A stretch of 64,000 bases of DNA. It comes from Lateolabrax maculatus (lineage: Eukaryota; Chordata; Actinopteri; Acropomatiformes; Lateolabracidae). Under the pieces are notes generated by a model. That model saw nothing but the letters and a program-made list of their open reading frames with translations. It ran no database searches and was not told the DNA's origin. Positions 13,201 through 24,592 of this stretch are shown one piece after another (positions within the stretch are counted from its first letter, which is position 1; each line of letters starts with the position of its first letter). A program made the translations under genes and the position numbers. Location: assembly GCA_031216445.1 (NCBI GenBank), contig CM062215.1:2698001-2762000 (forward strand), written 5' to 3'.

Positions 13201-16200
13201 TGAAAGACACGGACACCCTGCTCCATATTTCAACCCAAAGAAAAACCAACAGGAAATAGTTTTCCCTTTATTCTTACAAAGCTTCTTGTTAAATAGGCAG
13301 TCATCTGCAGCTGCTAGTACAGTAATGTGTAATGCTACCACCTCCACTCAATAACAGATCAGACTGGATGAAACTATATCCTTGGGGAGCAATTCAGTCA
13401 TTTCAGGAGCGAATAATACTGCATGAAACAGGTATTAACAAGACTAAGAGTCTACGGCCAGCAGCATGCTTGGAGCTAAAAGCTGGCTTTAACGTGATAT
13501 CATGCTGATGTTTAAACGTTATGATGTTTACTGTGTTTACCATCTCGCTAATGAGCACTAAACAGGTATTTAGTCATAAACAGTAATTGAAATATGGACC
13601 TGATGGTGGCTTTAGATGAAAAGGGGATCAAAGTTATTACAGTTTAGTGTGTGGGAGACATGGATGTGTGTGAAAAGTTGCGTGGCAACCAGTCCAATAG
13701 CTGTCGAGACATTTCAGTCTTAACCGCAAATGACTGTTTATTTTGTCTGTTTCCTATTACTTTCATTTCACAACAGTGTAAGGAAGCATTTGAACAGCAT
13801 TATTTATGCAAAGTGTTGTGGTAAACTGACTGTCTGGCCTATAAATTACTTTTTACTTTTTTATATCCTATACAACAGTGTATCATGGTGTTCCAGCAGG
13901 TATAAATAAGAACTTATTGACTTGAACATTTTTTAATATAAGGAGAATCAGACACTTATCTCTTTTCGGTCATCAGTCGTACCTTCTTTCTATTTGCCCT
14001 AAAGGCCAATGTTCATGACCAGGCATCACATTCAAAACTGATAAAAATCAAACCCATAAATGCTACTCAATGATACACAGTTTGCCTCTGTAGCCGCAGT
14101 AATCTTGTCAGGACAGGCGGTAAAAGCTGAAGCCACCTCTCCCTGTTTTACTACTCATGCAGTTAAATGCTTTTTGGCTTTAGCTCATTTTTCACAGTGG
14201 GAAGACTTGGATAGGACCAATATTTGTCTTTACGAAAGGTGCCAAAACCTTGACAGTAAATTGAACCGAGTTAACCCGTGTGTGCTGAACTGTACCTTTT
14301 TATCCCTCACCGGTGTGAGTGTGGTTTTCATCTATTAAATTTCGTCTGTAACTCGTATTGGTAGCAAACCTTGTAACTCGAAAGGGGGGCATTTTTTACA
14401 GGAAGATAGAAAAAACAGACTGGGATTGACAAGCGCTTTTGATATATTGTCACGGTGTTTGAGTGGATCCTGTGGGCCTCAGGGTCTTGAAACGTGCTCC
14501 AGCCCATCGAGCACCTTGTAAGCCTTCAGTTCAAGTAAAAACATGATCATTGGCGGCGTTGCGGGGGGAAAAATCGCTCTCTTTCTACTGACAGCAGCGA
14601 TACAGAGTCATGGAAGTAAAGTTGAGATTTTACAGCAGCATATCTGGTTTCATCAAAGGCCATCCGTCATGTGCTAGTCTTTCTCCTCCACCTTTTATCC
14701 TTTTGGAAATGTGACTCCCTCATCGCATGCTTCTTTTTAACCTTCCTCTCTCTCTCTCTCTCTCTCTCTGTTTCTCTATCCTCGCTCGCCCTCTGTCCTC
14801 CTCTGTGAAGTCACATGTGAAAGTGATCAGCTTAATCCCGATCACCAGCTGTGTTTAACCTACTTTAGATTTGGAACACTTGGCTTTCCTTGCTTTCACT
14901 TTTGTTTGGATGGGATTAGCATGAACACACAGCGCCCGCATGAGGTTTGACCTGCAGGGTTAACGAACCATTCATCAGCGCTGCTTCATGTTCATTTATG
15001 TCACAGCCTCGTCTGTTCTTTATGTGCCTTGCTCAGTGGTATTCGGGGTTTTATATCTTTTCCCCACCCGCTTTTCCTCAGCAGCTCATTGGATTCAAAC
15101 TGGCAACTTTCCAGCCACAGTCCCGCTTCTGTTAACCCAAGAAAGTGCAGCCCTGAGGGGTTTAATTGAGTTTAAAATGAATTAAATGCAAACCCTGCTT
15201 GGTATGCGGTGTCCTCACTGCCAAAAAAACTCCACAGTATTAATAATGCTAAACGTAAAACATGCAGCACTTCCTAGACCAGACTTTCCAGAGTGCTTTA
15301 ACAATCAAATAAAGCAAACAGACCCATGAAGTTAAAAAAAAAACTAATACAAAAAAAACAGTGAGGCACAACAACATAAAATATAAAGAAAGAGGCTAAA
15401 AACAGTATGTTGGCAAAAAATATATAGAAAGGAATCATCACATAAAAGCGAGTCTATAAATGAATTTGTAAGATGTGATTTAAGATGTGAAGATGATAGT
15501 GATTCTGCTGGCCTAAGCTCCTCAGGCACGTTGTTGCTGAGCCAAAAGCCCGGTCACCTTCTGTGTAAGCCGATGCTATTTTAATGCCCCAGAAAAAAAT
15601 AAATAAAAAAAGAATAAAGAATAACACTGTCCCCTCTGTCTTTTCTTTTTTCCTTTTTTCTTCGCCCTCTCTCTACAGGATCCCGGTCCCTCACCCCCGT
15701 CCCCTTGTCTGGGACACAAACCGCTGCAGCTGATCGAGGTGAAAGCCAGGGGGCGCTTTGGATGTGTGTGGAAGGCCCAGCTGCTGAATGACTACGTGGC
15801 CGTTAAGATCTTCCCGATCCAGGTATTATACTGAACATTGCCATTTTTTTTTACTTCTGACTTTTCGTATCGTGTCTTTTTTACCTGCAAGTGATGAGTA
15901 AGTTGCTTTGTATTTATTCCAAACTTTGTGTTACATTTGATGAGTTCTAACACTACTTACTTCTCTTCTACAAGCCATATTTGATACTTTAGTTAATTGG
16001 GAGCCTTGATAACAGAAGTAACATCTGTATCTGCCTCCCTGCTCTCGTCTAGGACAAGCTGTCTTGGCAGAACGAGTATGAGATGTACAGCGTGAGCGGC
16101 ATGAAGCACGAAAACATCCTCCACTTTATCGGCGTGGAGAAGAGGAACAACAACCTGGACCTGGAGCTGTGGCTCATCACCGCCTACCACGACAAGGTAC

Positions 16201-19200
16201 GCTGTCGGGGATGGAGATATACCTCCAGCAAACTGCGAAATGTACTATTTTATTTATTGATTCATTCTTTGTTTCATAACATGAGGCTAAAGCAGTGGCT
16301 AATATTTTAAAGAATATCAACACTAGTAAAGGCTGTTCTCGCATTGATTGTGTGACCCTCCTGCATCCTCTTCATCTAATCAGTACATGTGGGTAAAAAA
16401 ACAGGATTTTGAATCGACCTCTAAGCTTTGTTTGAACCTGACAAGCTAAGCAAGCTTTAACTCAACACTTCTTACGCCTGACAGAGACATTAGACAGGGA
16501 AAGTGTCGCTGTAACAACAATGCAGAGGGCTGAGAGGGTGAAAGGGAAGTCCAGATAAGTACCCAAGTCTCCACAGCTGAACTGAAGGTTAACTGTAAAA
16601 GTCAAGTGTCTGAAGTCCAAAAAATTCCAGTTTACTACAGCGCATGTAAACAGATTCTGATTTCCCCCCTGATTTCTCCTACTAACCAGGCTGTTTGTGC
16701 CCATGTAAACACAGTTATATAACAGCCTCAGTGTATCGTCTCACGCTTATTGTACACGGATCTAAAAACCTCCAGGACCGGCAGCTACAAAGTTGTCAAC
16801 ACTGGAAAAGGGAATACATGCATGAAACCTCCATGTTGTATTGATTCTGTTTGGTGCCTTAAGAGCTAATCCATATTTACAATATACTTCATGCTGTTCT
16901 TTTCTTTCACAAGCCTTGTTTATCCAGACAAGGTGGACTGGAGCTTTGTCAGCCCCGTCGTGCTTCGCTCGCCCTCTCAGCCGCGGTCTTTGTAGCGTTT
17001 GGGGCTCTAAGTGCCTCTGTGTTTCGAGGGTCATTACCGACGAAGAGGAGAGCGATTCTCGTACGCTTCACTTGCTCGAGTTTCCCAGCCGGGCCAAGAA
17101 TTTGAATCATTGTGCTTAAGAAACCAGCACTGCGTGAATAAAGGTTGAAAAATTAAAGGTTGTGGGTGTGGTGGCGAGGCTTTAACCCAACAATACAACT
17201 CTTAGTAAGCCACTTAACCCTGCAAAAGCTCCACAAGTGCTACTCTGATTTGTAGAAGCTCTCCAAGTAGAAATAACACTGAAGGAATTTGTTTTAAAGG
17301 CGTTTCAGGAAGGGTCATACCACCAGCGATACGTCCACAGTTTAGTGCCTTGTCAAGCTTGCACTGTAATTATTTTGTAAGCAGTAACTTTGACCAACAG
17401 AAAGCTTTTCTTTTCCTTTCAGTTTTTCAGAGCAGGTGTTCGAAATGTTGATCACCTCAGCTTGGACTGAGCCTGAGCTTGTGCAACACAGCTGGAGTTC
17501 AGCGTCTCCTTGAGGGCTGATTTACGACTCCATGTTCGATGCATCTAAGCAGCTTTCTGTGTTGAGATCTGTAGTATCCGTAGCAAGCAGTGGCTTGCTT
17601 TAAAGCATACACCGCCCTCCAAAACTCCCCGCTTTTAAATCTGTTCATATCTTGTCTTTTTAAAAGGATGTTGTCTGATTTGTGACATGCATTTTAACAA
17701 TTGAAGATGCTGAATGAAGACACACTCAGGCCTAAACACACACACTGGAAAGCATTTATCCAAAAACAGGACAACTGGACTGATCAGATTTTATTTTTTC
17801 CCTTCATCTGTTGGAGCCGCCTGCCATCTAGTGGTCTTACCGCCAACTACATCTGTCTTTGGCCTCACCAGAAGTGACCTTGTGTCATATTGACATACAT
17901 TATGTAAGAGCAAAGACGTTGTATAAAGGATAAGGAATGACACAAATGCAGCTTGAACATCAGGATTTAAATAAATTTGCTGTAAATTTCTTCTTTGGAG
18001 CCAAATTATATTTCTGTTTTTTTTTTTTTTTTTACAGCGACATTTAACATAATTGCACGTCATAAAAATACGACCAGTATCTTAAGAAGAATTTTTGGCA
18101 GCTGTCAGGAGATGAGAGATGAATCTCTGCAAAGTAAAATAGTACAAAAAACGTTCCGGTCTGTGCTGATAAAGAGCGTGCGTGCTCAGCAAAGCTTTGC
18201 TTGATAAATAGAGATTAATAAACAGCGATCAGACACCACAACAACGAGCAGATAAATGAATACAGCTCCGTTATTCCCCAAGAACAATAAATGTGCAGGA
18301 AGTTGGCTTGGATACAGAGGTGGCCTAAGGACGTCACTGTGGTTTTAAGAGTACACCCAGTAGGTAGTAAATTGAATTTATCACTTGCATTGAAATACGA
18401 AGCTCCAGAAGCTCAATATCTTCTCCGTGATGAAGTTTCAGTATTGAATTTTACAATCAGGCAAAACTTCAGATTTCTGGCCCTGTACTTTGGCTGATTT
18501 CAACCCGTGCTGTAAAGGGATTCTTTTATTAGTCCCTTGTGAAATGCAATACTTCCCACAAGCTTTAGTGAATTTCCATTCATTAGGGATATTGCTGTTA
18601 CCATGGAAACGTTGCCACATATCCATGGTAACGGCATTATTAGGCATTATTTATTCCTGCAGTTATATGGTATTGTTGAATCACTTCCTTGTCCTCCCCC
18701 TCATTTTTACATGTGTTGAGCAGGTAATTTCACTGCAAACAACAAATATTGAAATATGTTTAGTTAATGATTAGAAAATGATTTTTTGTGCTTGGTCCTG
18801 GCACCTTTTTACATTTGTTTTATCCTCCATCATAATAATGTTTCATAGTAAAGTGTCAGAACCGCTCTTTTTGCTTTTATTTTATGCTTCTGCTGCTAAA
18901 TCTTTGATTCTATTCACTGCTGGCTGTCTCAGTTTAAAGCCTGCCAGGGTTATTAAAAATGTCTTTAAGGAAAATGGACCGGACACCAAGTTTCTCTCTC
19001 TCTCTACATACATCTTGTCTCTCCCCATCTGCCCCCAGGGCTCGCTGACAGACTACCTGAAGGCCAACGTGGTGTCGTGGAACGAGCTCTGCCACATCAC
19101 TCAGACGGCAGCCCGCGGCCTGGCCTACCTCCATGAAGACATCCCGGGACACAAGGACGGACACAAGCCTTCCATCGCCCACAGGTACGCTGTCAAAATA

Positions 19201-20587
19201 TCTGGGAACTTAGCTCTACTTTATGAATCATTTTGACGTTCTACAGTATGTGACCTGTTGGACTGAAGGTAATCCTCATCTTTTTTGTGTGTTTTAGGGA
19301 CATTAAGAGTAAGAATGTGCTGTTGAAGACCAACCTGACAGCCTGCATAGCTGACTTTGGCCTGGCCCTGAAGTTTGAAGCGGGAAAATCAGCAGGAGAC
19401 ACACACGGACAGGTACAGTTTACAGTTAAAGGTTGAAATATGAACCAGTCGTCCACCTCTTCACCATGTTTCCTGCCATTTCAGGTTGGAAACTGGCTTC
19501 TCAAACTAATGAAAGTGGTTGTAATGGCGGCACTGTTAATGTTTTAATGTGTTTGACTGGAACCCCATGAAGTCACGTGTACTGCAATGAATGTTACTGA
19601 GTCACCATTATCAATATTGATTTGTGAAGGTACCTCACAGCACCTACGGGGGGCAGTGTGGGCCAACACTGTAGAAATGTGAGCTGTGTGATGACTTGCT
19701 TCTTCCTCGCTGCTTGATTTTCTGTTCATGTTTCTGTCCTGATCCTGACCTTTGACCTTTTGACCTGTTCCCTTTGAACCTGTAGGTGGGAACGCGGCGC
19801 TACATGGCTCCTGAGGTCCTGGAGGGCGCCATCAATTTCCAGCGCGACTCCTTCCTGCGCATCGACATGTACGCCTTCGGCCTCGTGCTCTGGGAGCTCG
19901 CGGCCCGGTGCACCGCCGCCGACGGTGAGACTGCTGCACCGTTCATTGTGTCCAGCGTGGTTTGATGTGTGCTGATGTGTTACTCCAGATTGATTTGAAT
20001 TTTGGACACGCGGCTGTGTGTTGACAGGCCCAGTGGACGAGTACATGCTCCCGTTTGAGGAGGAGGTGGGTCAGCATCCGTCTCTGGAGGACATGCAGGA
20101 CGTGGTTGTTCATAAGAAACTGCGGCCCTGCCTGCGAGACTGCTGGCAGAAACACGCGGTGAGCGATGAGAACATCTTTTTGTTGTTAAGGGACTGTTCT
20201 GTAACTGGATCGTCACTGGTTTGATTCACTCAACTCGTTCTACCGTATTTGATGGCAAAATATTCTCTATAAAGACACCAGGAATGCCAGAAAATCTTTG
20301 TTGGGCTTCTAACGTGTAGAAAAACTAAAATATGGTCATTAGAGGAGTTTTTGTAACCACTTAAGTTTATTTTTGAGCTCTCTCTCCCTCAGGGTCTGGC
20401 CATGCTCTGCGAAACCATCGAGGACTGCTGGGACCACGAGGCCGAGGCTCGCCTGTCCGCCGGCTGCGTCGAGGAGCGCATCGGCCAAATGCAGCGCCAA
20501 GCCCCCATCATCGGCCCCGAGGAGATCGTCACTGTCGTCACCATGGTGACCAATGTGGACCTCCCGCCCAAGGAGTCCAGCTTATGA
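4004..20587 (+). CDS. acvr2a: Activin receptor type-2A, exons 2-11 (5' partial)
   Basis: This is the type II serine/threonine kinase receptor for activins, GDFs, myostatin and some BMPs. It sits in the plasma membrane and phosphorylates type I receptors to start SMAD2/3 signalling. Ten exons join in frame: 4004-4211, 5274-5401, 6624-6778, 15679-15822, 16053-16196, 19039-19184, 19298-19412, 19786-19924, 20028-20158 and 20393-20587. They give about 500 residues, against 494 for the mature human protein. In order they encode a ten-cysteine three-finger ectodomain, one membrane segment (SLVPIIGLAAVVLFSFWMW), and a kinase domain with glycine loop GRFGCV, lysine in VAVKIF, HRDIKSKN, DFG and APE. 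The tail ends ESSL, a PDZ ligand in this family. IADFGLALKFEAGKSAG matches ACVR2A, not ACVR2B. Exon 1 (signal peptide) should end in phase 1 and was not found. Teleosts may carry two copies, and which one this is cannot be told. Confidence 0.97.
4212..5273 (+). other. acvr2a: acvr2a intron 2
   Basis: The intron has a (TG)n tract at 4922-4947 followed by imperfect TG-rich sequence to about 5130. No coding or RNA signal was seen. Confidence 0.85.
4922..4947. repeat. (TG)n microsatellite
   Basis: A perfect 26-base TG tract in acvr2a intron 2, followed by interrupted TG-rich DNA. Confidence 0.95.
5274..5401 (+). CDS. acvr2a: acvr2a exon 3: ectodomain, CCCEGNMCN motif
   Basis: The exon starts after CTCTGCAG and ends before GTATGT. 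It encodes NECVERKESPDVFFCCCEG followed by NMCNERF, which is the conserved Cys knot that closes the three-finger fold. The Phe before CCC is the third known activin-contact position. It enters in phase 2 and leaves in phase 1. Confidence 0.96.
5402..6623 (+). other. acvr2a: acvr2a intron 3
   Basis: The intron holds a GC-rich patch at about 6100-6260 and a compound GT/GC alternating tract at 6394-6453. No exon was seen. Confidence 0.85.
6394..6453. repeat. Compound GT/GC alternating tract
   Basis: An alternating purine-pyrimidine run with GCGCGCGT inside, a potential Z-DNA former, in acvr2a intron 3. Confidence 0.9.
6624..6778 (+). CDS. acvr2a: acvr2a exon 4: transmembrane segment
   Basis: The exon follows TCTCCACACAG and precedes GTAAGT. 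It encodes a Ser/Thr/Pro-rich stalk and then one hydrophobic helix beginning LLYSLVPIIGLAAVV. After the helix comes the juxtamembrane WRHHKLAYPAALVPTH, very close to human YRHHKMAYPPVLVPTQ. It leaves in phase 0. Confidence 0.96.
8995..9202 (+). repeat. Teleost interspersed repeat, second family
   Basis: The stretch contains GACATGAGAGTGGTATCGAT and CTTCCCATCCAACTCTTGGC. It ends AAAATGCCGAACTTCTCCTTTAA, which I recognise as a very common percomorph repeat tail. The class was not determined. Confidence 0.6.
14746..14769. repeat. (CT)n microsatellite
   Basis: About 12 CT units in acvr2a intron 4. Confidence 0.95.
15679..15822 (+). CDS. acvr2a: acvr2a exon 5: kinase ATP-binding lobe
   Basis: This 48-codon, phase 0 exon begins DPGPSPPSPCLGHKPLQ. 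It holds the glycine-rich loop (ARGRFGCVWKA) and the ATP-anchoring lysine in VAVKIFPIQ. The acceptor is CTCTACAG and the donor GTATTA. Confidence 0.97.
16053..16196 (+). CDS. acvr2a: acvr2a exon 6: kinase N-lobe, alpha-C helix and hinge
   Basis: This 48-codon, phase 0 exon includes SWQNEYEMYSVSGMKHENIL, where NEYE supplies the alpha-C Glu. It ends LWLITAYHDK at the hinge. Acceptor TCGTCTAG and donor GTACGC flank it. Confidence 0.97.
16197..19038 (+). other. acvr2a: acvr2a intron 6
   Basis: The intron holds a CTCF-like motif (17821-17834, minus orientation), a T-run at about 18019-18033, and an inverted GTTACCATGG repeat at 18597-18632. No coding sequence was seen. Confidence 0.85.
17821..17834 (-). 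promoter_or_regulatory. CTCF-like motif
   Basis: The minus strand reads CCACTAGATGGCAG, a close fit to the CTCF core CCASYAGRKGGC. It lies in acvr2a intron 6. Binding is inferred only. Confidence 0.45.
19039..19184 (+). CDS. acvr2a: acvr2a exon 7: kinase C-lobe up to the HRD motif
   Basis: The exon encodes GSLTDYLKANVVSWNELCH, then ARGLAYLHEDIPG, and ends with the His and first two bases of Arg of HRD. The donor is GTACGC and it leaves in phase 2. Confidence 0.97.
19298..19412 (+). CDS. acvr2a: acvr2a exon 8: catalytic loop and DFG
   Basis: The exon completes HRDIKSKNVLLK (catalytic Asp). It then encodes NLTACIADFGLALKF, with DFG for magnesium binding, and GKSAGDTHGQ of the activation segment. 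It enters in phase 2 and leaves in phase 0. Confidence 0.97.
19413..19785 (+). other. acvr2a: acvr2a intron 8
   Basis: This is a short intron between kinase exons 8 and 9. Nothing notable was seen in it. Confidence 0.85.
19786..19924 (+). CDS. acvr2a: acvr2a exon 9: activation-segment end (APE) and F helix
   Basis: The exon encodes VGTRRYMAPEVLEGAINF and DMYAFGLVLWELAARC. It enters in phase 0 after TGTAG and leaves in phase 1 before GTGAGA. Confidence 0.97.
20028..20158 (+). CDS. acvr2a: acvr2a exon 10: kinase C-lobe
   Basis: The exon encodes PVDEYMLPFEEEVGQHPSL and VVVHKKLRPCLRDCWQKHA. Human has RPVLRDYW where this has RPCLRDCW, adding two cysteines. It enters in phase 1 and leaves in phase 0 before GTGAGC. 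Confidence 0.96.
20393..20587 (+). CDS. acvr2a: acvr2a exon 11: kinase end and C-terminal tail with stop
   Basis: The exon encodes GLAMLCETIEDCWDHEAEAR and ends VVTMVTNVDLPPKESSL followed by TGA at 20585-20587. The last residues match the human tail, including the ESSL PDZ ligand. Confidence 0.97.
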   Translation, partial: GLAMLCETIEDCWDHEAEARLSAGCVEERIGQMQRQAPIIGPEEIVTVVTMVTNVDLPPKESSL

Positions 20588-21637
20588 TTGGCCGATCGAC
20601 CGGACGAGCTCGCAGAAACACGGATCAACACGAGGGGATGAACAGCCAACCCTGGTTGGTTGGCGTAGAGTTTTTCTTTTCTTTCTTTCCGTTTTTCTTT
20701 TTTCCGTTGATCTTTTTTTCCTCCTTTTTTGTTCCTTTAAGTGCGGGCCGCTACTCGCGTTCAGGAAACACCCTGCGCCCACCTCACCACATCAGTTGAT
20801 ATCCACCTCATTTTGATATGTGTGCCTGAGGATTTTAACATTTTAACGGTCGAAACTCTCTCGTCCCGAGCAAACGATTCAGGATATTACGACGACAAAC
20901 GACGTCACCGAGTGATAGCGCTGACATGCTGGGACAGACACTTTTATCATGTATTGTTTTTATATACATACACTCACATAGGAGGGCGACCTGCTCGGCT
21001 CGGTTTTCTACGGAGAGAGAAGATCTGGCAGAAAAACTCTCAGTGCATTTTAGTGTAAAAAAGAAAAGAAAAAAAAAAAGAGGAGCACCTGGCTCTGGAT
21101 ACATTTGCTGTTTTCTCGTGTGCGTTTTTTTGAAACGACTATCGTTCTGCCAATAAGCAACGGCTTCTGAATGTTTATAGTGTAATGCTGCTGTACATAG
21201 TGTATTATGGACCCAGACAACTTGGTAATCAAGCTTATTTTAAAGGGGTGAGGGGGAAAGGGGGAGGGGGGTCCATTTTCAAGCATTATGACGATAAAAA
21301 AAAACCATAAACCTCCTTCAACCAGGTATACCTCACTTCAGACGGACACAGTTTAAATTAGTCCCTCTCCCTGTTCAGTCACAACTCACACTTCCCACCA
21401 CCTTGGCTCTTGACATCCAAACAATCTGCTGTCAGTGACACTCATGGGTAATGTAGTCAGCAAAGCCTCGATATATATGTATATATAAATATATATATAT
21501 GGCCATACACAAGTGTTTCTCCCTTTTTCCTCCCCTTTCTCAGTCACGTTTAGTTTTGCTCCACTTTGACTTTTGACTGAATAACAACTTTCTCCTTTTG
21601 TTTATTTTTGTTCTCTTTGAGAGTTTCTTCTGATAAT

Positions 21638-21657
21638 GGGGGGGGGGGGGGGGGGGG
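21638..21657. repeat. 20-base G homopolymer
   Basis: An uninterrupted G run in the acvr2a 3' flank. The assembled length may be unreliable. Confidence 0.85.
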
Positions 21658-21816
21658 ATGCATAACCCCATGATGAAGTTGTCGTTTAAAGTGATTTTTT
21701 TCCGGTTTGGTTTGCCGTGTCAACTGTCAACAGTGTAATAATATCTATCGCTGACGAGCCTAATGAGAGCCGTGAGATCTGGATACACAGTATATGTATC
21801 TATATTTCTCTGGATT

Positions 21817-22066
21817 AGCGCTGGACACCGAACAATTATACCTTTGATATTTCGTATCAGTACCAAATCAGAAGTTCTTAAAACGCTTCAAGACCGCCAG
21901 ACCCTGGAGGATATTCTTCTCGTTCTTATCATTTTATGAGATCAGTTAAGTGTGGTCTGATTCTATTTAGAAAAAGCAGATAAACAAAATAGATCATCCA
22001 ATATGTAGAGGTATCAGATTTGAAGTGCAGTTTTGAGGAGGTTTCCAGGGGTACCCAGCCCTACTT
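21817..22066 (+). repeat. Possible old interspersed repeat in acvr2a 3' flank
   Basis: The motif order GCGCTGGACACCGAACA, TTTCGTATCAGTACCAAATC and GGTACCCAGCCCTAC resembles a fish repeat with GGTATC/GTATCAG blocks. The match is from memory and weak. Confidence 0.3.
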
Positions 22067-24586
22067 TGGAATTATACCTGTATTTAGCTGAGCCAGCTTG
22101 CTTTTGATTTGATTGCACACATCTTTTTTGGATTACTATCAAGAGTTTCTGCTCTCTTTTGATACACCTCAGGAATCTTTGCTACTCACCACCTCCTCAC
22201 ACCCTCCACCTCTTCCTCTTCATCCCCACCTTTCTCGGACTGGAATACCTCCTCTCTCGCTCGATTCTTTACGCTTCTTCTCTCTCTCTCTCTCTTTCAT
22301 GCCTCATCTCTACTTGTAAGGGTTTAGCCGTGCTGTCATGCTCAAAAAAAGCAGTGTCTCCGCTGTCTTTAGGACCAGTCCAGATTTAATCTCAACACTA
22401 ATCCCCTGGTCTGTAGAACCAGTCTGAACCCTGTAGAACCAAACATCTGGTCTGGCCTTAACCCTGAGAGCGAGTTAGTTTGCCAGTGTTTCCAAACATT
22501 ACTCCACACCGTCTCGACAAGCAAGCCAAATAAGCTCTAACTCTGATTCGAGCTCACTCAGATTCAACACAAAATACGTAGGTGACAAAAAAGACAAGTG
22601 AGGAGTAGTTTTATGTTCCTCTCACAGGGCTGAAATGAATCATTTTGAAATCCTTCTGACACTAACCAAACGATCGCACGGCTAACTGCAGTTAGACGAG
22701 TGGAGACGAGGAATCTCTTTCTCTCTTTCATCCTGGTGCCATTTCTACGCATCCATATTAGTTACTCTTGTAGATGTCAGGCAAAACGGATGTATCTGTC
22801 ATCGTTGTGAAGGCAACAATGACGTTTTTGAGTCTTTATTTCCTCTGAGGGACATTGAACACTGGTGCCGGCAGACCTGCAGTCTCTCCTCAAGCTTTGG
22901 GGCGGTTTCACAGGACGCAGCTCAAAATCAAGCGTCTAAAAGTCAAGTTTTGTGGTTGGAAATACTTAAAACATGAAGAAACTTCTTTCTACCAAACCAT
23001 TTCACATTCAGGGCAATACATGATTATGCTTTCTTTATAACACACTAAGCATTTCAAAGCAAACGCCGTACTGTAGTGCCGTTCTGTAGTGTTTGAGGAA
23101 ATCAAAAACAAGTATAACACTAAAAAAAAACTGATATGAAAAAAAAGTCAAAGCAAATCTTTCCATTCTGCACAGCAGACAACCAATCCTGTAACTGAGC
23201 TAAATGCTTGTATTGAGCACTTACATGTACCCCAAATACTCTGTGATACTGTTTTCAACAGACTTTTCTAAAATAGACTTTACAGGGCCAAACTATCTTA
23301 ATATTAACAGTGGAGCTGACTAACAAAAGGCAATTTACCACTGAATAATCCAGGAACTAGAAGGACTAAAAAGGATCTTCAGAGTTGGGTAAAAGTCCCT
23401 TCAGCGTGCTTGTATTTGCTTTCCCGCTCACCTCTAAAACGGTGAAGATTAGATCAATCAGGAGGCGGTGACAGTTTGAGATATTATTTCAGCACGTGAT
23501 ACTGCAACAACACCGCAAACCTGAAGGAAGTTGAAGCCATCATCTTATTTACTTACTGTAGCACGAGTACGATATTTGCATCGATATCGCTTCCTTTTGC
23601 TGCTGCTGTTTTTTCAAATAACTGCTATTCAAAAACAGCCATCGTCTAAGGTCCTCACGAAGCTTAAGCAGTCAGGGACGATCAGCACTGCAAACCCCAG
23701 CAGCCCGTCAATAATTACTACCTCACTCGCAGGGATTTCTTAGAAAGTGTGGCAAATAAACCAAAATTGTAACCAGGTTCCTCCAGTAGGAAAAAAAAAA
23801 AAAAGGATTAAAATTCTCAAGTTTTTCAAAAAGTTCTCGGGGACAAGTTCCAGTTTGGGGGATTGTTTCTCGGAGTAAATTTCTCCCCACAAGTTTGAGA
23901 CGACCGACAGAAGCAAAGTAAGGCTAAACAGAAGTTTCATCCGATTTTCCATCACTGTACGAGGCTGATCGACAGCAGTGGCTTCTTATTAAAGAGCAAA
24001 AGGATCGTTGACATCTCACCATACGCTGCCTGGCACAAACGGAAAGGAAACACACCAGTATTACCTTCTTTTTGTCCCCGAGTTTGTGTCCTCAAATGCA
24101 AAACCTACTCACCAGTATTTCAGCAGCCAAGTAGATTTTAAAAACAGCCTCCAAATGTTGGTCGGTTACCTGCCAAAGTGGCTGGTAGAGTCGACAAACC
24201 TGTCAGCCACAGCAAAAAAAAACCCGTGCCAGCGTTTGGTTGGCGGTCACATCCCAGTACTGTAGGTAGATGGTGGAACATGTTCAGTGTTTGACCTGCT
24301 TGAGTTTAAACTGCGCTTGAGAAACCGACCCAAACCGACAAATACCATTCAGGGATTCAGTACTATGCTTTTCTAAGTTCTTGCAAGTTATATGCAACCA
24401 GTGCCGCAAACTACCCTACACTTCTGTAGGATCAGCTGCAGGAGTGACTTTCAATATACACACACACAAATAACTTGTAGCATTTTAATTTTTTTTTAAT
24501 CCGTGACCTTGCATATTGATATGTTGTATTTATTTTTTAATTTACAGGCCTGAGGTTTTGGGGATCAGAGCTCAGGTGCAACTCGG

Positions 24587-24592
24587 AATAAA
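24587..24592 (+). terminator. acvr2a: Candidate acvr2a polyadenylation signal AATAAA (proximal)
   Basis: A canonical AATAAA about 4.0 kb after the acvr2a stop is followed within 40 bases by GT/G-rich sequence. This is a plausible cleavage site arrangement. Confidence 0.4.

Larger units (their letters stand above)
6779..15678 (+). other. acvr2a: acvr2a intron 4 (8.9 kb, longest visible intron)
   Basis: This large intron separates the membrane exon from the first kinase exon. It contains a teleost repeat at about 8995-9202, GAAA repeats near 10142-10162 and C-rich runs near 11497-11520. It also has a strongly GC-rich patch at about 12555-12665 and a (CT)n tract at 14746-14769. No protein-like exon was recognised. 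Confidence 0.8.
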
